Part shown: piece by piece, positions 24,766 to 33,342 of the stretch | Layout of the letters: the number at the start of each line of letters is the position of its first letter | Numbering within the stretch: position 1 is the first letter of the stretch | Source of the DNA: Tautonia sociabilis | GTDB lineage: Bacteria > Planctomycetota > Planctomycetia > Isosphaerales > Isosphaeraceae | Reading direction: 5' to 3' | Length of the DNA: 64,000 bases | Assembly (NCBI RefSeq): GCF_003977685.1 | Contig: NZ_RYZH01000002.1 | Location: 164,805-228,804 of the forward strand | The notes under the pieces: model-generated | Databases searched by the model: none | Told to the model about the DNA's origin: nothing | The model's input: only the letters and a program-made list of their open reading frames with translations | Position numbers and translations under genes: made by a program

Positions 24766-26535
24766 ATGTCGTCACACCGCTGGCAGCTCCGCCCGAGCGA
24801 CCCCGCGCGGGTCTCCTGGCTGGGGAAGGAGGCCGGCATCCCTCCCCTCGTCGCCCAGATTCTGCTGAACCGAGGGGTGGACGACCCGGCGAAGGCGATC
24901 GACTACATCGAGGCCCGCCGCAAGAGCCTGCACGACCCCGAGCTGCTCCCCGGCGTCGCCGAGGCCGCCGATCGAATCGTTCGCGCCGTGAAAGACGGCC
25001 GAAAGATCGTCATTTACGGCGACTACGATGTGGATGGCGTGTGCGGCACGAGCATCCTCTGGTCCTGCCTCCGGCTGGCCGGCGCCCGGTCGACCGAGTA
25101 CTACATCCCCCATCGCGTCGAGGAGGGGTACGGGCTCAATGCCGATGCCCTGAAGAAGGTCGCGACGGAGCTGGGCGGCTCGGTTGTGGTGACGGTCGAC
25201 TGCGGCATCACCTCGGTTCGGGAGGCCCGAGTCGCCCGGGAGCTGGGGCTGGAGCTGATCGTCACGGACCACCACACGATCGGCCCCGATCTCCCCGAAG
25301 CGGACGCCCTGGTCCATCCCCGGCTCCCCGGCGGGACGTACCCGTTCGGCGAGCTTTGCGGCGCAGGAGTGGCGTTCAAGCTCGCCTGGCAGATCTGCAA
25401 GAGCTTCGGCGACGGCAAGAAGGCGTCCCCCCACCTGAGAGACTTCCTCATGGAGGCCCTCGGCCTGGTCGCCCTGGCGACGGTGGCCGACATGGTGCCA
25501 CTGGAAGACGAGAACCGAATCTTCGTCCGGCACGGACTCGACGGCATCCGGGCGAACCCGTCAGTGGGTCTGACCGCCCTGATGCGGGTGTCGAACTGCC
25601 TGGGGAGGAAGAAGCTCTCGACCGGCAGCGTTGGCTTCGGCCTGGCCCCGAGGATCAACGCGGCGGGACGCCTGGAACGCGCGATGCTCGCCGTCGAGAT
25701 GCTCACCACGAACGACCCGGCTCGGGCCGAGAACATCGCCGAGCAACTCGACGCCTGCAACCGGAAACGGCAGGAGATCGAGCAGTCGATCGTGGCCGAC
25801 GCGAAGCAGATGATGGAGGCCGTCGGCGGGCTCGGCGAGCGCGGGGCGGTTGTGCTCGGACACCCGGACTGGCACCCCGGGGTGATCGGCATCGTGGCCG
25901 GCCGCCTGGCGGAGATCTACCACCGTCCGAGCATCGTGATGGCCCTTCGCGACGATCTTTGCCAGGGCTCGGGCCGCTCGATCCCCGGCTTCGACCTCTA
26001 CGAGGCGATCCGGGCCTGCTCCGACGGGCTGCTCGGCTTCGGCGGCCACCGGGCCGCCGCCGGCCTCCGAATGACCCCCGACCGCTTCGACGGCTTCGCC
26101 GAGCGATTCGACCACCATTGCCGGGGCTCGCTCACCGAGGATCAGAAGGTTCGTAAGCTCGACATCGACGCCGAGGTCCGTCTGGCGGAACTGAGCCTCC
26201 GGGTGGTCGAGGCCATCGAGTGGCTGGAGCCCTACGGAGTCGGAAATCCGAGACCGGTGTTCTCGAGCGACTCGGTGCGGATCGTCGGCGAGCCAAGGGT
26301 CGTCGGGGACCGGAAGAATCATGTCCAACTGCGGCTCTCGCAGAACGGGACAACGCTCAAGGGAATCGCCTGGAACATGGCCGACCGGCTGGCGACGCTG
26401 GCCCCCGGCACCGATTGCGCGATTGCGTTCCTGCCTTCGATCAACGAATGGAACGGGCGTCGCGAGGTCCAGCTCGAGATCCGGGATGTCCGACTCTCCT
26501 CGAGCGAAGGGGCCCACCATGCTCGATCCGCGTGA
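24766..26535 (+). CDS. recJ: Single-stranded-DNA 5'-exonuclease RecJ
   Basis: A 589-residue DHH-family 5'-3' exonuclease acting on single-stranded DNA in recombination and mismatch/base-excision repair. Metal-binding motifs: YGDYDVDG (84-91), VDCGIT (145-150), TDHH (167-170) and a later ATVADMVPLEDENR. The DHHA1 and OB parts contain GSGRSIPGFDLYEAI and FGGHRAAAGL. Length is close to the family norm (about 570-580). The ATG is preceded by GAGGGAGGGG, a good Shine-Dalgarno sequence. The last 17 bases overlap the start of pcm, so the two are probably co-expressed. Confidence 0.94.
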   Translation: MSSHRWQLRPSDPARVSWLGKEAGIPPLVAQILLNRGVDDPAKAIDYIEARRKSLHDPELLPGVAEAADRIVRAVKDGRKIVIYGDYDVDGVCGTSILWSCLRLAGARSTEYYIPHRVEEGYGLNADALKKVATELGGSVVVTVDCGITSVREARVARELGLELIVTDHHTIGPDLPEADALVHPRLPGGTYPFGELCGAGVAFKLAWQICKSFGDGKKASPHLRDFLMEALGLVALATVADMVPLEDENRIFVRHGLDGIRANPSVGLTALMRVSNCLGRKKLSTGSVGFGLAPRINAAGRLERAMLAVEMLTTNDPARAENIAEQLDACNRKRQEIEQSIVADAKQMMEAVGGLGERGAVVLGHPDWHPGVIGIVAGRLAEIYHRPSIVMALRDDLCQGSGRSIPGFDLYEAIRACSDGLLGFGGHRAAAGLRMTPDRFDGFAERFDHHCRGSLTEDQKVRKLDIDAEVRLAELSLRVVEAIEWLEPYGVGNPRPVFSSDSVRIVGEPRVVGDRKNHVQLRLSQNGTTLKGIAWNMADRLATLAPGTDCAIAFLPSINEWNGRREVQLEIRDVRLSSSEGAHHARSA

Positions 26536-27187
26536 GCCGCTCGCGCGTGAGCTCGTCCGGCAGCTCCGGGACCGGGGAATCGACGACCCCCGGGTGCTCG
26601 ACGCCATCGCCGACGTGCCCAGGGACCGCTTCGTCCCCCCCTCGCAGTTGGCGATGGCCTGGGAGGACCGCGCCCTGCCGATTGGCTGCGACCAGACAAT
26701 CAGCCAACCCTACATGGTCGCCCTGATGACCCAGGAACTCGGTCTCTCGGGCCGGGAGAGGGTCCTGGAGATCGGTACCGGCAGTGGCTACCAGACGGCC
26801 GTTCTGTCCCGCCTGGCGGCCGAGGTGTACACGGTCGAGCGGCACGAGCCGCTCTCGAGGGCCGCCCGGGAGCGGCTCGAGGGGGTCCTCGGGCGGGAGA
26901 ACGTGCGGTTCCGAGTCGGAGACGGCACCCTCGGCTGGCCGGAGGAGGCACCGTTCGACCGCATCCTGGTGACGGCCGCGGCCCCGGACCTGCCCGACGC
27001 GCTCTTCGAGCAACTGGCCGAAGGGGGGCGGATCGTCGTGCCGATCGGCTCGGAGGAGTACCAGCAGCTCCATGTGATCGAGCGCCGGCTCGGCGAGCCG
27101 GTCGACCGCCAGTCGGTCGCCTGCCGGTTTGTGCCCCTGGTGGGGAAGGAGGGTTGGGACGGGCACCGCTGGCGGATCGTTCGCTAA
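26519..27187 (+). CDS. pcm: Protein-L-isoaspartate O-methyltransferase
   Basis: A 222-residue SAM-dependent methyltransferase that repairs isoaspartyl damage in proteins. Diagnostic segments: the ISQPYMVALM active-site motif, motif I LEIGTGSGYQTAVLSRLA, motif post-I VYTVERHE, motif II FDRILVTAAAP and motif III LAEGGRIVVPIG. Length is normal for the family (about 210-220). It overlaps the 3' end of recJ by 17 bases in a different frame. Confidence 0.94.
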   Translation: MLDPREPLARELVRQLRDRGIDDPRVLDAIADVPRDRFVPPSQLAMAWEDRALPIGCDQTISQPYMVALMTQELGLSGRERVLEIGTGSGYQTAVLSRLAAEVYTVERHEPLSRAARERLEGVLGRENVRFRVGDGTLGWPEEAPFDRILVTAAAPDLPDALFEQLAEGGRIVVPIGSEEYQQLHVIERRLGEPVDRQSVACRFVPLVGKEGWDGHRWRIVR

Positions 27188-27225
27188 GGGCCGGGAGCTC
27201 GCGCCGCCGACGCGGCCCGAGTCTC

Positions 27226-27231
27226 TATAAT
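27226..27231 (+). promoter_or_regulatory. Consensus -10 element (TATAAT) before the MBL-fold gene
   Basis: A perfect TATAAT stands out in very GC-rich sequence about 84 bases upstream of the MBL-fold start codon. No convincing -35 is present at 16-18 bases, so either it relies on an activator or extended -10 contacts, or it is fortuitous. Confidence 0.38.
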
Positions 27232-27314
27232 AGGCCCCCGGGTCGTCGCGAGCGAAGCGCCCCGGCGCCCGGGAGGCGCAGCGCGACGGCCGCCGAGGAG
27301 GAAGGCGGGTCCCC

Positions 27315-28097
27315 ATGGTCGAGCGACGTTACATCTTCCCCGGCGTCATCGAGCTGAACGTCCAGGCGAGGCGTCGGCTGGGCGTCAACATCTATCTGAT
27401 CGACGGCGGCGGAGAGTATCTTCTCATCGACGTCGGCTTCCTCGACGAGCTGGGGGACGTTCTGGAGCTGATCCGGCAGATGGATTTCAGCTTCTCCTCC
27501 TGCAAAATGATCGTCGCCACCCACGCCGACGCCGACCACACCCAGGGCCTGGCCCGCGCCCGGGAAGTGCTCAAGTGCCCGGTGGTAGCGCACCCGAAGT
27601 CGGTCCCCCTGCTGGAGTCGGGGGACGAGATCGCCACCTTCAGCCGGATCGACGCCCAGAATATCCACATCCCGATGCCAAAGTGCAAGGTCGACCGGAC
27701 GGTCGACGAGGGGGACATCCTCGAGGTCGGCGGGCGCACGCTTGAGGTCTGGAGCACCCCCGGCCACACCGACGGCCAACTCGCCTTTCGGATGGGTGAC
27801 CTGCTGTTCTCCGGGGACAACATCTTCCGAGATGGCAGCGTAGGGGTGATCGACGCACACCACGGGTCGAACCTCGTGGAATTCGTCCGCAGCCTGCGGC
27901 GCATCCGAGACGCGGACGTGTCGTACCTGCTCCCCTCGCACGGCCCGATCTTCAAGAAGGACGTGGCGCTCATCGACGCGACGATCGCCCGGCTGGAGAC
28001 GTACATGCACCTGGCCGACTTCGGCACGTGCGCCGTCGACTGGCCCCTGCTGGACCAATGGGAGGAGGAGCTGGCCTCGGGTCGGTTACCCGTCTGA
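27315..28097 (+). CDS. MBL-fold metallohydrolase
   Basis: A 260-residue metallo-beta-lactamase-fold hydrolase. The first metal-binding motif is HADADH (His70, Asp72, Asp74, His75), a variant of HxHxDH with Asp in place of the second His. It is followed by TPGHTDGQ and FSGDNIF, which supply the remaining ligands, and by LPSHGPIF. The order is that of a glyoxalase II-like or RNase Z-like superfamily hydrolase; the substrate is unknown. No signal peptide is seen, so it is cytoplasmic. It is a single-gene unit preceded by a TATAAT. Confidence 0.82.
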   Translation: MVERRYIFPGVIELNVQARRRLGVNIYLIDGGGEYLLIDVGFLDELGDVLELIRQMDFSFSSCKMIVATHADADHTQGLARAREVLKCPVVAHPKSVPLLESGDEIATFSRIDAQNIHIPMPKCKVDRTVDEGDILEVGGRTLEVWSTPGHTDGQLAFRMGDLLFSGDNIFRDGSVGVIDAHHGSNLVEFVRSLRRIRDADVSYLLPSHGPIFKKDVALIDATIARLETYMHLADFGTCAVDWPLLDQWEEELASGRLPV

Positions 28098-28271
28098 TCC
28101 GGAGGCGACAACCGGTCGGGCCGACGACACCAATTCTGACGCTCGGTGTTCTATAGGTCGGCAGGTCGGCCCGGCCTCAACCCGATCGGGGGCCGCGCGT
28201 GCCCCGGGATGCCCCGGGGGCGGCCTCGGCGGAGCCCGGAGGGCCCGACCCGACTTGGGGGAGAATTATCG

Positions 28272-29033
28272 ATGAACGCATCCCGGACGCTTGCACTCGC
28301 CCTCGGCATCGCCGCCATCCTCTCGGCGCCCGTCCTCGCCCAGCGACCCGGCGCCCCGGGCCAGGGACCCCGTCAGGGACGCTTCGGCCCGGGGATGGGC
28401 ATGGGGATGGGTATGGGAGGCCTCATCCAGCCTCTCATGGCGCCCCCCGTGCAGCAGGAGCTGAAGCTCTCCGATGACCAGATCTCCGAGATCCAGGCCA
28501 TCGCCGAGGAGCAGCGCGGCTCGATGCGCGGGCTCTTCCAGGAGCTGGGCGACCTGGATCCCGAGGCTCGTCGCGAGAAGATGCAGTCCATCCTTCAAGA
28601 GCGGGAGGACGCGACGCGAGCGAAGCTCAAGGAAGTGCTCGACGAGGGGCAACTCGCCCGGGTCGAGCAGATTCACCTGCAAATGCAGGGAATCGATGCC
28701 TTCTCCTCGCCGGAGGTCCGCGAGAAGCTCACACTGAGCGAGGATCAGGTCGCCAAGATCGACGAGGTGATCGCCTCGTACCGCGACGAGGCTCGGACGA
28801 TCATGGAGAACGCCCGGCAGGCCGAGCAACCCGGCGCCGTCATGCGGGATCTGATGGCCCTCCGTTCCTCCAGCGTGGAGAAGGCGATGGCCACCCTCAC
28901 CGACGAGCAGAAGGCAACCTGGAAGGAGATGACCGGCGAGCCCTTCGAGATGCCCTTCGGCGGTGGCTTCGGACGCGGTGGTCGTGGTGGTCGGGGCGGC
29001 CGTCCCGGCGGCCCGCCCCCTTCGCAAGACTGA
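28272..29033 (+). CDS. Spy/CpxP-like periplasmic protein with Gly/Arg-rich tail
   Basis: A 253-residue exported protein. The signal peptide (about 1-24, SRTLALALGIAAILSAPVLAQ) is followed by a Gly/Met-rich segment (GMGMGMGMGG), then helical sequence with two LTxxQ-like units: LKLSDDQISEIQAIAEEQ and LTLSEDQVAKIDEV. That pattern is seen in Spy/CpxP-type chaperone or sensor proteins and in many planctomycete paralogues. The C-terminus is a Gly/Arg/Pro run (GRGGRGGRGGRPGGPP). The function is unknown; a periplasmic chaperone or metal-stress role is only a guess. Confidence 0.7.
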   Translation: MNASRTLALALGIAAILSAPVLAQRPGAPGQGPRQGRFGPGMGMGMGMGGLIQPLMAPPVQQELKLSDDQISEIQAIAEEQRGSMRGLFQELGDLDPEARREKMQSILQEREDATRAKLKEVLDEGQLARVEQIHLQMQGIDAFSSPEVREKLTLSEDQVAKIDEVIASYRDEARTIMENARQAEQPGAVMRDLMALRSSSVEKAMATLTDEQKATWKEMTGEPFEMPFGGGFGRGGRGGRGGRPGGPPPSQD

Positions 29034-29061
29034 TCTCCGGTCCCTGGAGGTGATCCCCCCC

Positions 29062-29094
29062 AGACCGGGTTCGCCCGCCCGGCGGACCCGGTCT
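29062..29094. terminator. Hairpin between two convergent genes (likely bidirectional terminator)
   Basis: AGACCGGGTTCGCC (29062-29075) pairs with GGCGGACCCGGTCT (29081-29094), a 14-bp stem with one G-T wobble and a 5-base loop. It lies in the 160-base gap between the convergent Spy-like and PA14-cytochrome genes. There is no long T-run on either side, so it is a terminator by position and structure only. Confidence 0.55.
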
Positions 29095-29192
29095 TCTGCT
29101 CGGTCGGGATCGCCCTTCTCCGCCTCCTCCGGGGGACCGCCTCCACCATCGGGCCGGTTGCGGCCGCGACCGGCCCAGGACCTTTCCGGTGC

Positions 29193-31928
29193 TCAATCGC
29201 CGGGGAGGATGCGGACCCGGATCCGGAACGATCGGGCTTCGGGGGGCCCGGAGCCCTCGCCCAGAATCAGGGCATTCGCGCGAGCCGGGCCGACGGTCGT
29301 TCGCTCCTCGATCCGTTCTCCGGCAGCGTTCAGGAGCTCGACCATCGAATCTCCCCGACCTGGATCGGGCGGGGGGATCTCAACGACGACCGGCTCGACG
29401 CCATTCGGCGTGCCGGTGACGAGCACGAGGCGCTCCCAGCCGTCCTCGGTGGGGACGATGCGTTCGGTCACGTCGATTTGGTCCCCGGTCGGACCGTTCA
29501 GCCGGTAGGAGAGACGGACTCCGTCCCCTTCAAAGGCGAGCTCCCGGAAGGAGCCGAGGCGTCCGCGCTCCTCCTGGGGAAGGGTGATCGCCCCATCAGT
29601 CTCCCGGAAGGCGACGGGAGGAAGCGGTTCGTCGGCGACTCGGAGCGGCCTCCCCTCGGGGTGCCACTCCCAGAGACGACCCTGCTTGGTGCGGGAGAGA
29701 AAGCCCCGGTCCCACCAGCGAATCCAGGAGAGGCGATCGGCGTCGAACAGCAACGAACGATCGCCAATCAGGCCGATGGCGACCGCCCTCGGATAGGACT
29801 CGGCGGGGGAGTCGGGGGAAACCACCAGATCTCGGACGACCAAGGCGCGGTCCCCTTGCCGGACGAGGAACTGGCGGGCGGCAGTCGAGCTGAGCCGAGC
29901 GATCTCGGGATCTCCCAGGGCGTCCCAGATCGAGCCGAGCTGCTGGGGGAGCGTCCCCTCGGTGCCGGGAACGGTCAGGAGGAACTGGGGCATCGGCGTG
30001 CCGGGAATGATCCGCTGGGGATCCGCCAGCCACCGATCGAAGTAGGCCCGGGACATACGACGATGCGCCAGGGTCAGGTCAGGACCAAGCGTCTCGGCCT
30101 CTCCCCCCGGCGGAATCTTGCCGTCCATCACGTGGCACGACACGCAGGAGAAGCCGTCCCGGCCAAGGAGCCGGATGCCGACCGGAACGCCGAGGGACGG
30201 GGACGACTCGGGATCGGCCGGGGCGTCGTCGATCGCGTCGAATCCCTGAAGGTAGGAGACGATCGCCTCGGCCTCTCCGTCCTCGAACGCGAAGCGGGGC
30301 ATGCGGACGGACAGCCAGGGGCGGGCCGTCGGCGAGAGCCCTCGGACGGCCTGGTCGAGGTACTCGGGCCGGAGCTTGGCCCCTACGGAGGAGAGGTCGG
30401 GCGGGGTGAGCGTTCCCTTCAGCGCGTTCAGTTCCCGATCCTCGGCGAGCAAGGCGGCCAGCCGAGCACCGAGCCGCTCGCCCCCCTCGCCGTACCGAGA
30501 ATGGCAGCCGAGGCAATTCCTGCGGCGGAGGGCATCTTCCGCGAGGGTCCAGTCGGAGATCCGGCCGGGGCCGGAGGGCAGGCCAGCGATCAGAGCGCGG
30601 AGCGCGGCCCGCTGATCGTCGTCGAGGTCGAACCTCGGGACCCTCCCAGGAGGATCGTCCGCCAGGCAGCCGGCCGCCGGAGGACTCCCGGCGACAAGCG
30701 GCGGCGCCGAGGCGGGCTCAACACCGGGCACGCGGTGACAGTTGGCGCAGCCGATCGACGCGGCCAGGATCCAGCCCCGGTTGGGATCCCCCTCCGGAGT
30801 CCCCCGCTCCCGGGGGCCGGCCCCGGGATCGGCCAGGGAACCGAGGTAGGTCGCGAGGTGAGCCGAGGCGTCGGTCGAGAGGCCGAGCGAGGGCCGATGT
30901 CGCCCTGGATCCGATCGTCGGGCGCCTCCCAGCAAGAACGCGATCGCCTCTGGCGAACGTTTCCGGCCGATCCCGGAGAGATCGGGCCCCTCCCCGGGGC
31001 TCTGCCTGGTCGGCTCTTCGGGGGGAGGGTGGCAACCGAGGCAGCCGGCGGATCGGAAGGCAAGGCGGCCTCTTCCGGCGTCGGCCACGTTCATCGCCAT
31101 GAGGGCCTCGCGATCCGGCTCGATCGGTGCGTCCGAGACGGATCGGAGAAACGCGGCAAGGTCGGCGGCGAGTCCCGAGTCGAGCCCGAAGCCGGGCATG
31201 GGGGAGCCTGGTCGGATCGCGGAGGGGTCGCGGAGCCAGTCGGTCAACCACTCGGGCCGAATCGTCTTGGCCGCGTCGAGAGGAGGCCCGAGGTCGCGGT
31301 GGACCGGCATGCCGAGCATCGCATGGCAGTTCGCGCAGCCGAGCTGGTCGGCGAGCCTCCGGCCCTGCTCGAATCGATCCAGGGGCGGGGACTGTTCCAC
31401 CTCGTGAACGAGGAGATGAGGAGGAATGTGCTCGATCCCGAAGCCGGGTCCCTCCCAGTCGACGACCAGGCGGGACGTGTCGGCATTCCCCTCGAGGTCG
31501 AGCCCGAGCGCGACCAGGCCCGGTCGAAGGTCGATCGGGTCGCTCCCCTCTCCCGAGACGATCCGATCACCGATCCGGAGGCGAGCGTCGCCGTTGGTGG
31601 TGAGTCGGAAGCGATAGGGGCCTCCTTGTCGGATCAGCAGCCAACCGCGCCAGAAGGCGGAGATCGGTCCCGGCTCCAGACGGGGATCGGGGGAGGCTGA
31701 TCCCCAGTCGGCAACGAGGGAGCGGTCAATCCGCAGGATCTCGCCCTCGGGATGCGGATGCCCAGGTTCTTCCCGGGAAGGGCGGAACCCGGCGATGAGG
31801 CCGGGTCGCAGGCCGTCCGGATCGGGGGGTTCAGCATCATCCTGGGCGAGGGAGGGGCAAACCCAGTCGCCGAGGAGCCACAGCAGGATCGCGGCGATCC
31901 GGGCGCGTTTTGCGGTGGGCACTCGCAT
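29193..31928 (-). CDS. Exported PA14-domain pentahaem cytochrome c
   Basis: A 911-residue protein with a signal peptide (about 1-28, IAAILLWLLGDWVCPSLA). Residues about 40-175 look like a PA14 beta-sandwich (GWLLIRQGGPYRFRLTTNG, then GNADTSRLVVDWEGPG). Five c-type haem sites follow: CANCH (198), CLGCH (296), CANCH (394), CLGCH (472) and CVSCH (595). They are arranged as successive mono-haem cytochrome c modules with Met ligands such as GSPMPGF, VRMPRF and GTPMPQF. The last 300 residues are cytochrome-free and beta-rich. Related PA14-cytochrome c proteins are a hallmark of planctomycetes. Its electron partner is unknown. A promoter and a repeat array lie upstream. Confidence 0.85.
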   Translation of the reverse strand: MRVPTAKRARIAAILLWLLGDWVCPSLAQDDAEPPDPDGLRPGLIAGFRPSREEPGHPHPEGEILRIDRSLVADWGSASPDPRLEPGPISAFWRGWLLIRQGGPYRFRLTTNGDARLRIGDRIVSGEGSDPIDLRPGLVALGLDLEGNADTSRLVVDWEGPGFGIEHIPPHLLVHEVEQSPPLDRFEQGRRLADQLGCANCHAMLGMPVHRDLGPPLDAAKTIRPEWLTDWLRDPSAIRPGSPMPGFGLDSGLAADLAAFLRSVSDAPIEPDREALMAMNVADAGRGRLAFRSAGCLGCHPPPEEPTRQSPGEGPDLSGIGRKRSPEAIAFLLGGARRSDPGRHRPSLGLSTDASAHLATYLGSLADPGAGPRERGTPEGDPNRGWILAASIGCANCHRVPGVEPASAPPLVAGSPPAAGCLADDPPGRVPRFDLDDDQRAALRALIAGLPSGPGRISDWTLAEDALRRRNCLGCHSRYGEGGERLGARLAALLAEDRELNALKGTLTPPDLSSVGAKLRPEYLDQAVRGLSPTARPWLSVRMPRFAFEDGEAEAIVSYLQGFDAIDDAPADPESSPSLGVPVGIRLLGRDGFSCVSCHVMDGKIPPGGEAETLGPDLTLAHRRMSRAYFDRWLADPQRIIPGTPMPQFLLTVPGTEGTLPQQLGSIWDALGDPEIARLSSTAARQFLVRQGDRALVVRDLVVSPDSPAESYPRAVAIGLIGDRSLLFDADRLSWIRWWDRGFLSRTKQGRLWEWHPEGRPLRVADEPLPPVAFRETDGAITLPQEERGRLGSFRELAFEGDGVRLSYRLNGPTGDQIDVTERIVPTEDGWERLVLVTGTPNGVEPVVVEIPPPDPGRGDSMVELLNAAGERIEERTTVGPARANALILGEGSGPPEARSFRIRVRILPGD

Positions 31929-31976
31929 CAGGTTCCCGAGGTCATCCGGTCGTCGGGGTTTCGGTGGGAGGGTTCG

Positions 31977-32006
31977 AGTCTAGTGCTCCCGGCCGGACGG
32001 TCGCAA
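31977..32006 (-). promoter_or_regulatory. Possible promoter for the pentahaem cytochrome
   Basis: On the minus strand TTGCGA, an 18-base spacer and TAGACT, matching the consensus at four positions each. It lies about 50 bases upstream of the cytochrome start and only 14 bases from the edge of the 15-bp repeat array. Confidence 0.38.
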
Positions 32007-32019
32007 GCACGATCAAACG

Positions 32020-32105
32020 ACAAACGGCCAAATGACAAACGGCCAAATGACAAACGGCCAAATGACAAACGGCCAAATGACAAACGACCAGATGACAAAC
32101 GGCCC
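32020..32105. repeat. Tandem array of a 15-bp unit, five full copies plus a partial
   Basis: Four identical units ACAAACGGCCAAATG start at 32020, 32035, 32050 and 32065. A fifth with two changes (ACAAACGACCAGATG) starts at 32080 and a partial sixth (ACAAACGGCCC) starts at 32095. The unit is strikingly AT-richer than its surroundings. The array lies between the Wza-like gene and the pentahaem cytochrome, directly upstream of the latter's likely promoter and next to a long hairpin. It is too short and spacer-free to be CRISPR. It could be an operator array or a strand-slippage repeat. Confidence 0.9.
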
Positions 32106-32150
32106 GGGAGCGTGGCTCCCTCGCTCGGAGGGGGGCCACGCTCCCGGGCC
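32101..32150. terminator. Long perfect hairpin next to the 15-bp repeats
   Basis: GGCCCGGGAGCGTGGC (32101-32116) is the exact reverse complement of 32135-32150. One T-G wobble plus three more pairs (CCC/GGG) extend the stem to about 20 bp with a 10-base loop. It is about 50 bases downstream of the Wza-like stop codon, so it may terminate that gene. No T-run follows. An extragenic palindromic element is the alternative. Confidence 0.6.
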
Positions 32151-32198
32151 TGATCCTGATCCTCTCCCGTCCCCTTCCGGTCGGGGGTCAGGCGAGGG

Positions 32199-33110
32199 TT
32201 AGCGGACCCCTGCGGGGTTCAGGAGCGAGGTGCCCGTGGAATTGGAGCTGGTTCCACTGGTCGTGTTGTTGATCGGTTGATTCAGGAACTGGAGGCTCCG
32301 GGCGGCGAACGAGTAGAACTGGATGCCGCTAACCACGGTGAAGAACGGCTCGGCCAGCCGGTTCAGGAAGACGCTGGTCCGGACGATCGGGTCGCGATAG
32401 ACCACGATGCGGTCGCCGGGCATCAGCTGGTAATTGGTGGTCGTGTCTCCAGCGTTGACGATCGCGGCGAGATTGACCGGAAGCACCTGGGTGCAGCAGG
32501 CTCCCGGCGGGGCGGGCCGGACCAGCCGGATGTTCTGGGGAGCCGCGGTGGGGAGCAGGCCGCCGGCGTAGTTGATCGCGTCGAGCACCGTCTCGTTGCC
32601 GGTGAGCACGAGACGTCCGGGCTGGATCACGTCTCCCTGAATGTAGTACACCTTGCTGTTGTACGAGGCGATGTCGACGAAAACCCGGTTCGATTCCCGG
32701 GGCGGGATCTTCTCGTACTCGAGCGTCTCGGGGTTGAGTTCGATCAGGCCGAGGGCCTCATCCGTGAGGAACTGGCGGAGGTGGATGATGACCTTCTCCT
32801 TGATCTCGGGGATGGTCAGACCCGCCACGTAGATCTCGCCGTAGAAGTCGAGCGAGACCTTGCCGTCGGGACGGACGAGCCGCTCGCCGGTGATCGGGCG
32901 GCCGGGGAGCGCCTCGAGCACCTCGATCCGGATCAGATCCGGGGGCTCGACGACGTACTCCGGCATCGAGGTCTTCTCGAGCTCCCTGGGGAGGTTGCTC
33001 GCCGCGATCTTCTCCTCGGGAGTCCTGACCGTCTGGCAGCCGAAGGCCGCCAGGGCGAGCAGCGGCACGACCCAGGGCAGCCGCCATCGAGCCGTCCGTG
33101 TGCGATCCAT
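32199..33110 (-). CDS. Polysaccharide biosynthesis/export lipoprotein (Wza/SLBB type)
   Basis: A 303-residue outer-membrane polysaccharide secretion protein. The signal peptide ends in the lipobox AAFGC, so it is a lipoprotein. The Poly_export domain begins at YVVEPPDLIRIEVLEALPGR and continues with GERLVRPDGKVSLDFYGEIYVAGLT. A following SLBB-type domain contains VYYIQGDVIQPGRLVLTGNETVLDAI, then LMPGDRIVVY. The length is close to that of other small Wza homologues. The partner chain-length regulator/tyrosine kinase is not in the window. Possible TTGACA -35 at 33276-33281 (minus) lacks a convincing -10. Confidence 0.87.
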   Translation of the reverse strand: MDRTRTARWRLPWVVPLLALAAFGCQTVRTPEEKIAASNLPRELEKTSMPEYVVEPPDLIRIEVLEALPGRPITGERLVRPDGKVSLDFYGEIYVAGLTIPEIKEKVIIHLRQFLTDEALGLIELNPETLEYEKIPPRESNRVFVDIASYNSKVYYIQGDVIQPGRLVLTGNETVLDAINYAGGLLPTAAPQNIRLVRPAPPGACCTQVLPVNLAAIVNAGDTTTNYQLMPGDRIVVYRDPIVRTSVFLNRLAEPFFTVVSGIQFYSFAARSLQFLNQPINNTTSGTSSNSTGTSLLNPAGVR

Positions 33111-33342
33111 GCGACACTCCTGCCCTTCGATCGGGTTCGGCCGTCGGAGGGACACTCCGCCCCCTCTCGACTCGGGGGGCCATCGCCGGCTCCTCGCCGG
33201 GGCGCCCCTCCTGGCTCGCGCTCTCGTCCGGGTCCCGACCTGATCCCCGGCGGGAGTCGGTCGGACCCGAGTTTGTCAAGGGAATCATCGGCAAGATCGC
33301 CGCCCGGCTCGATTCGATCCCGGACACGGGCGGTTTCCCCGA

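Noticed and set aside
31960..32000. tRNA-like T-loop (GGTTCGAGTC)
   Set aside because: The flanking bases do not form a T-stem and no acceptor or anticodon arm can be drawn.
32020..32105. CRISPR array
   Set aside because: The 15-bp units are contiguous, with no spacers, and are far too short for CRISPR repeats; no cas genes are present.
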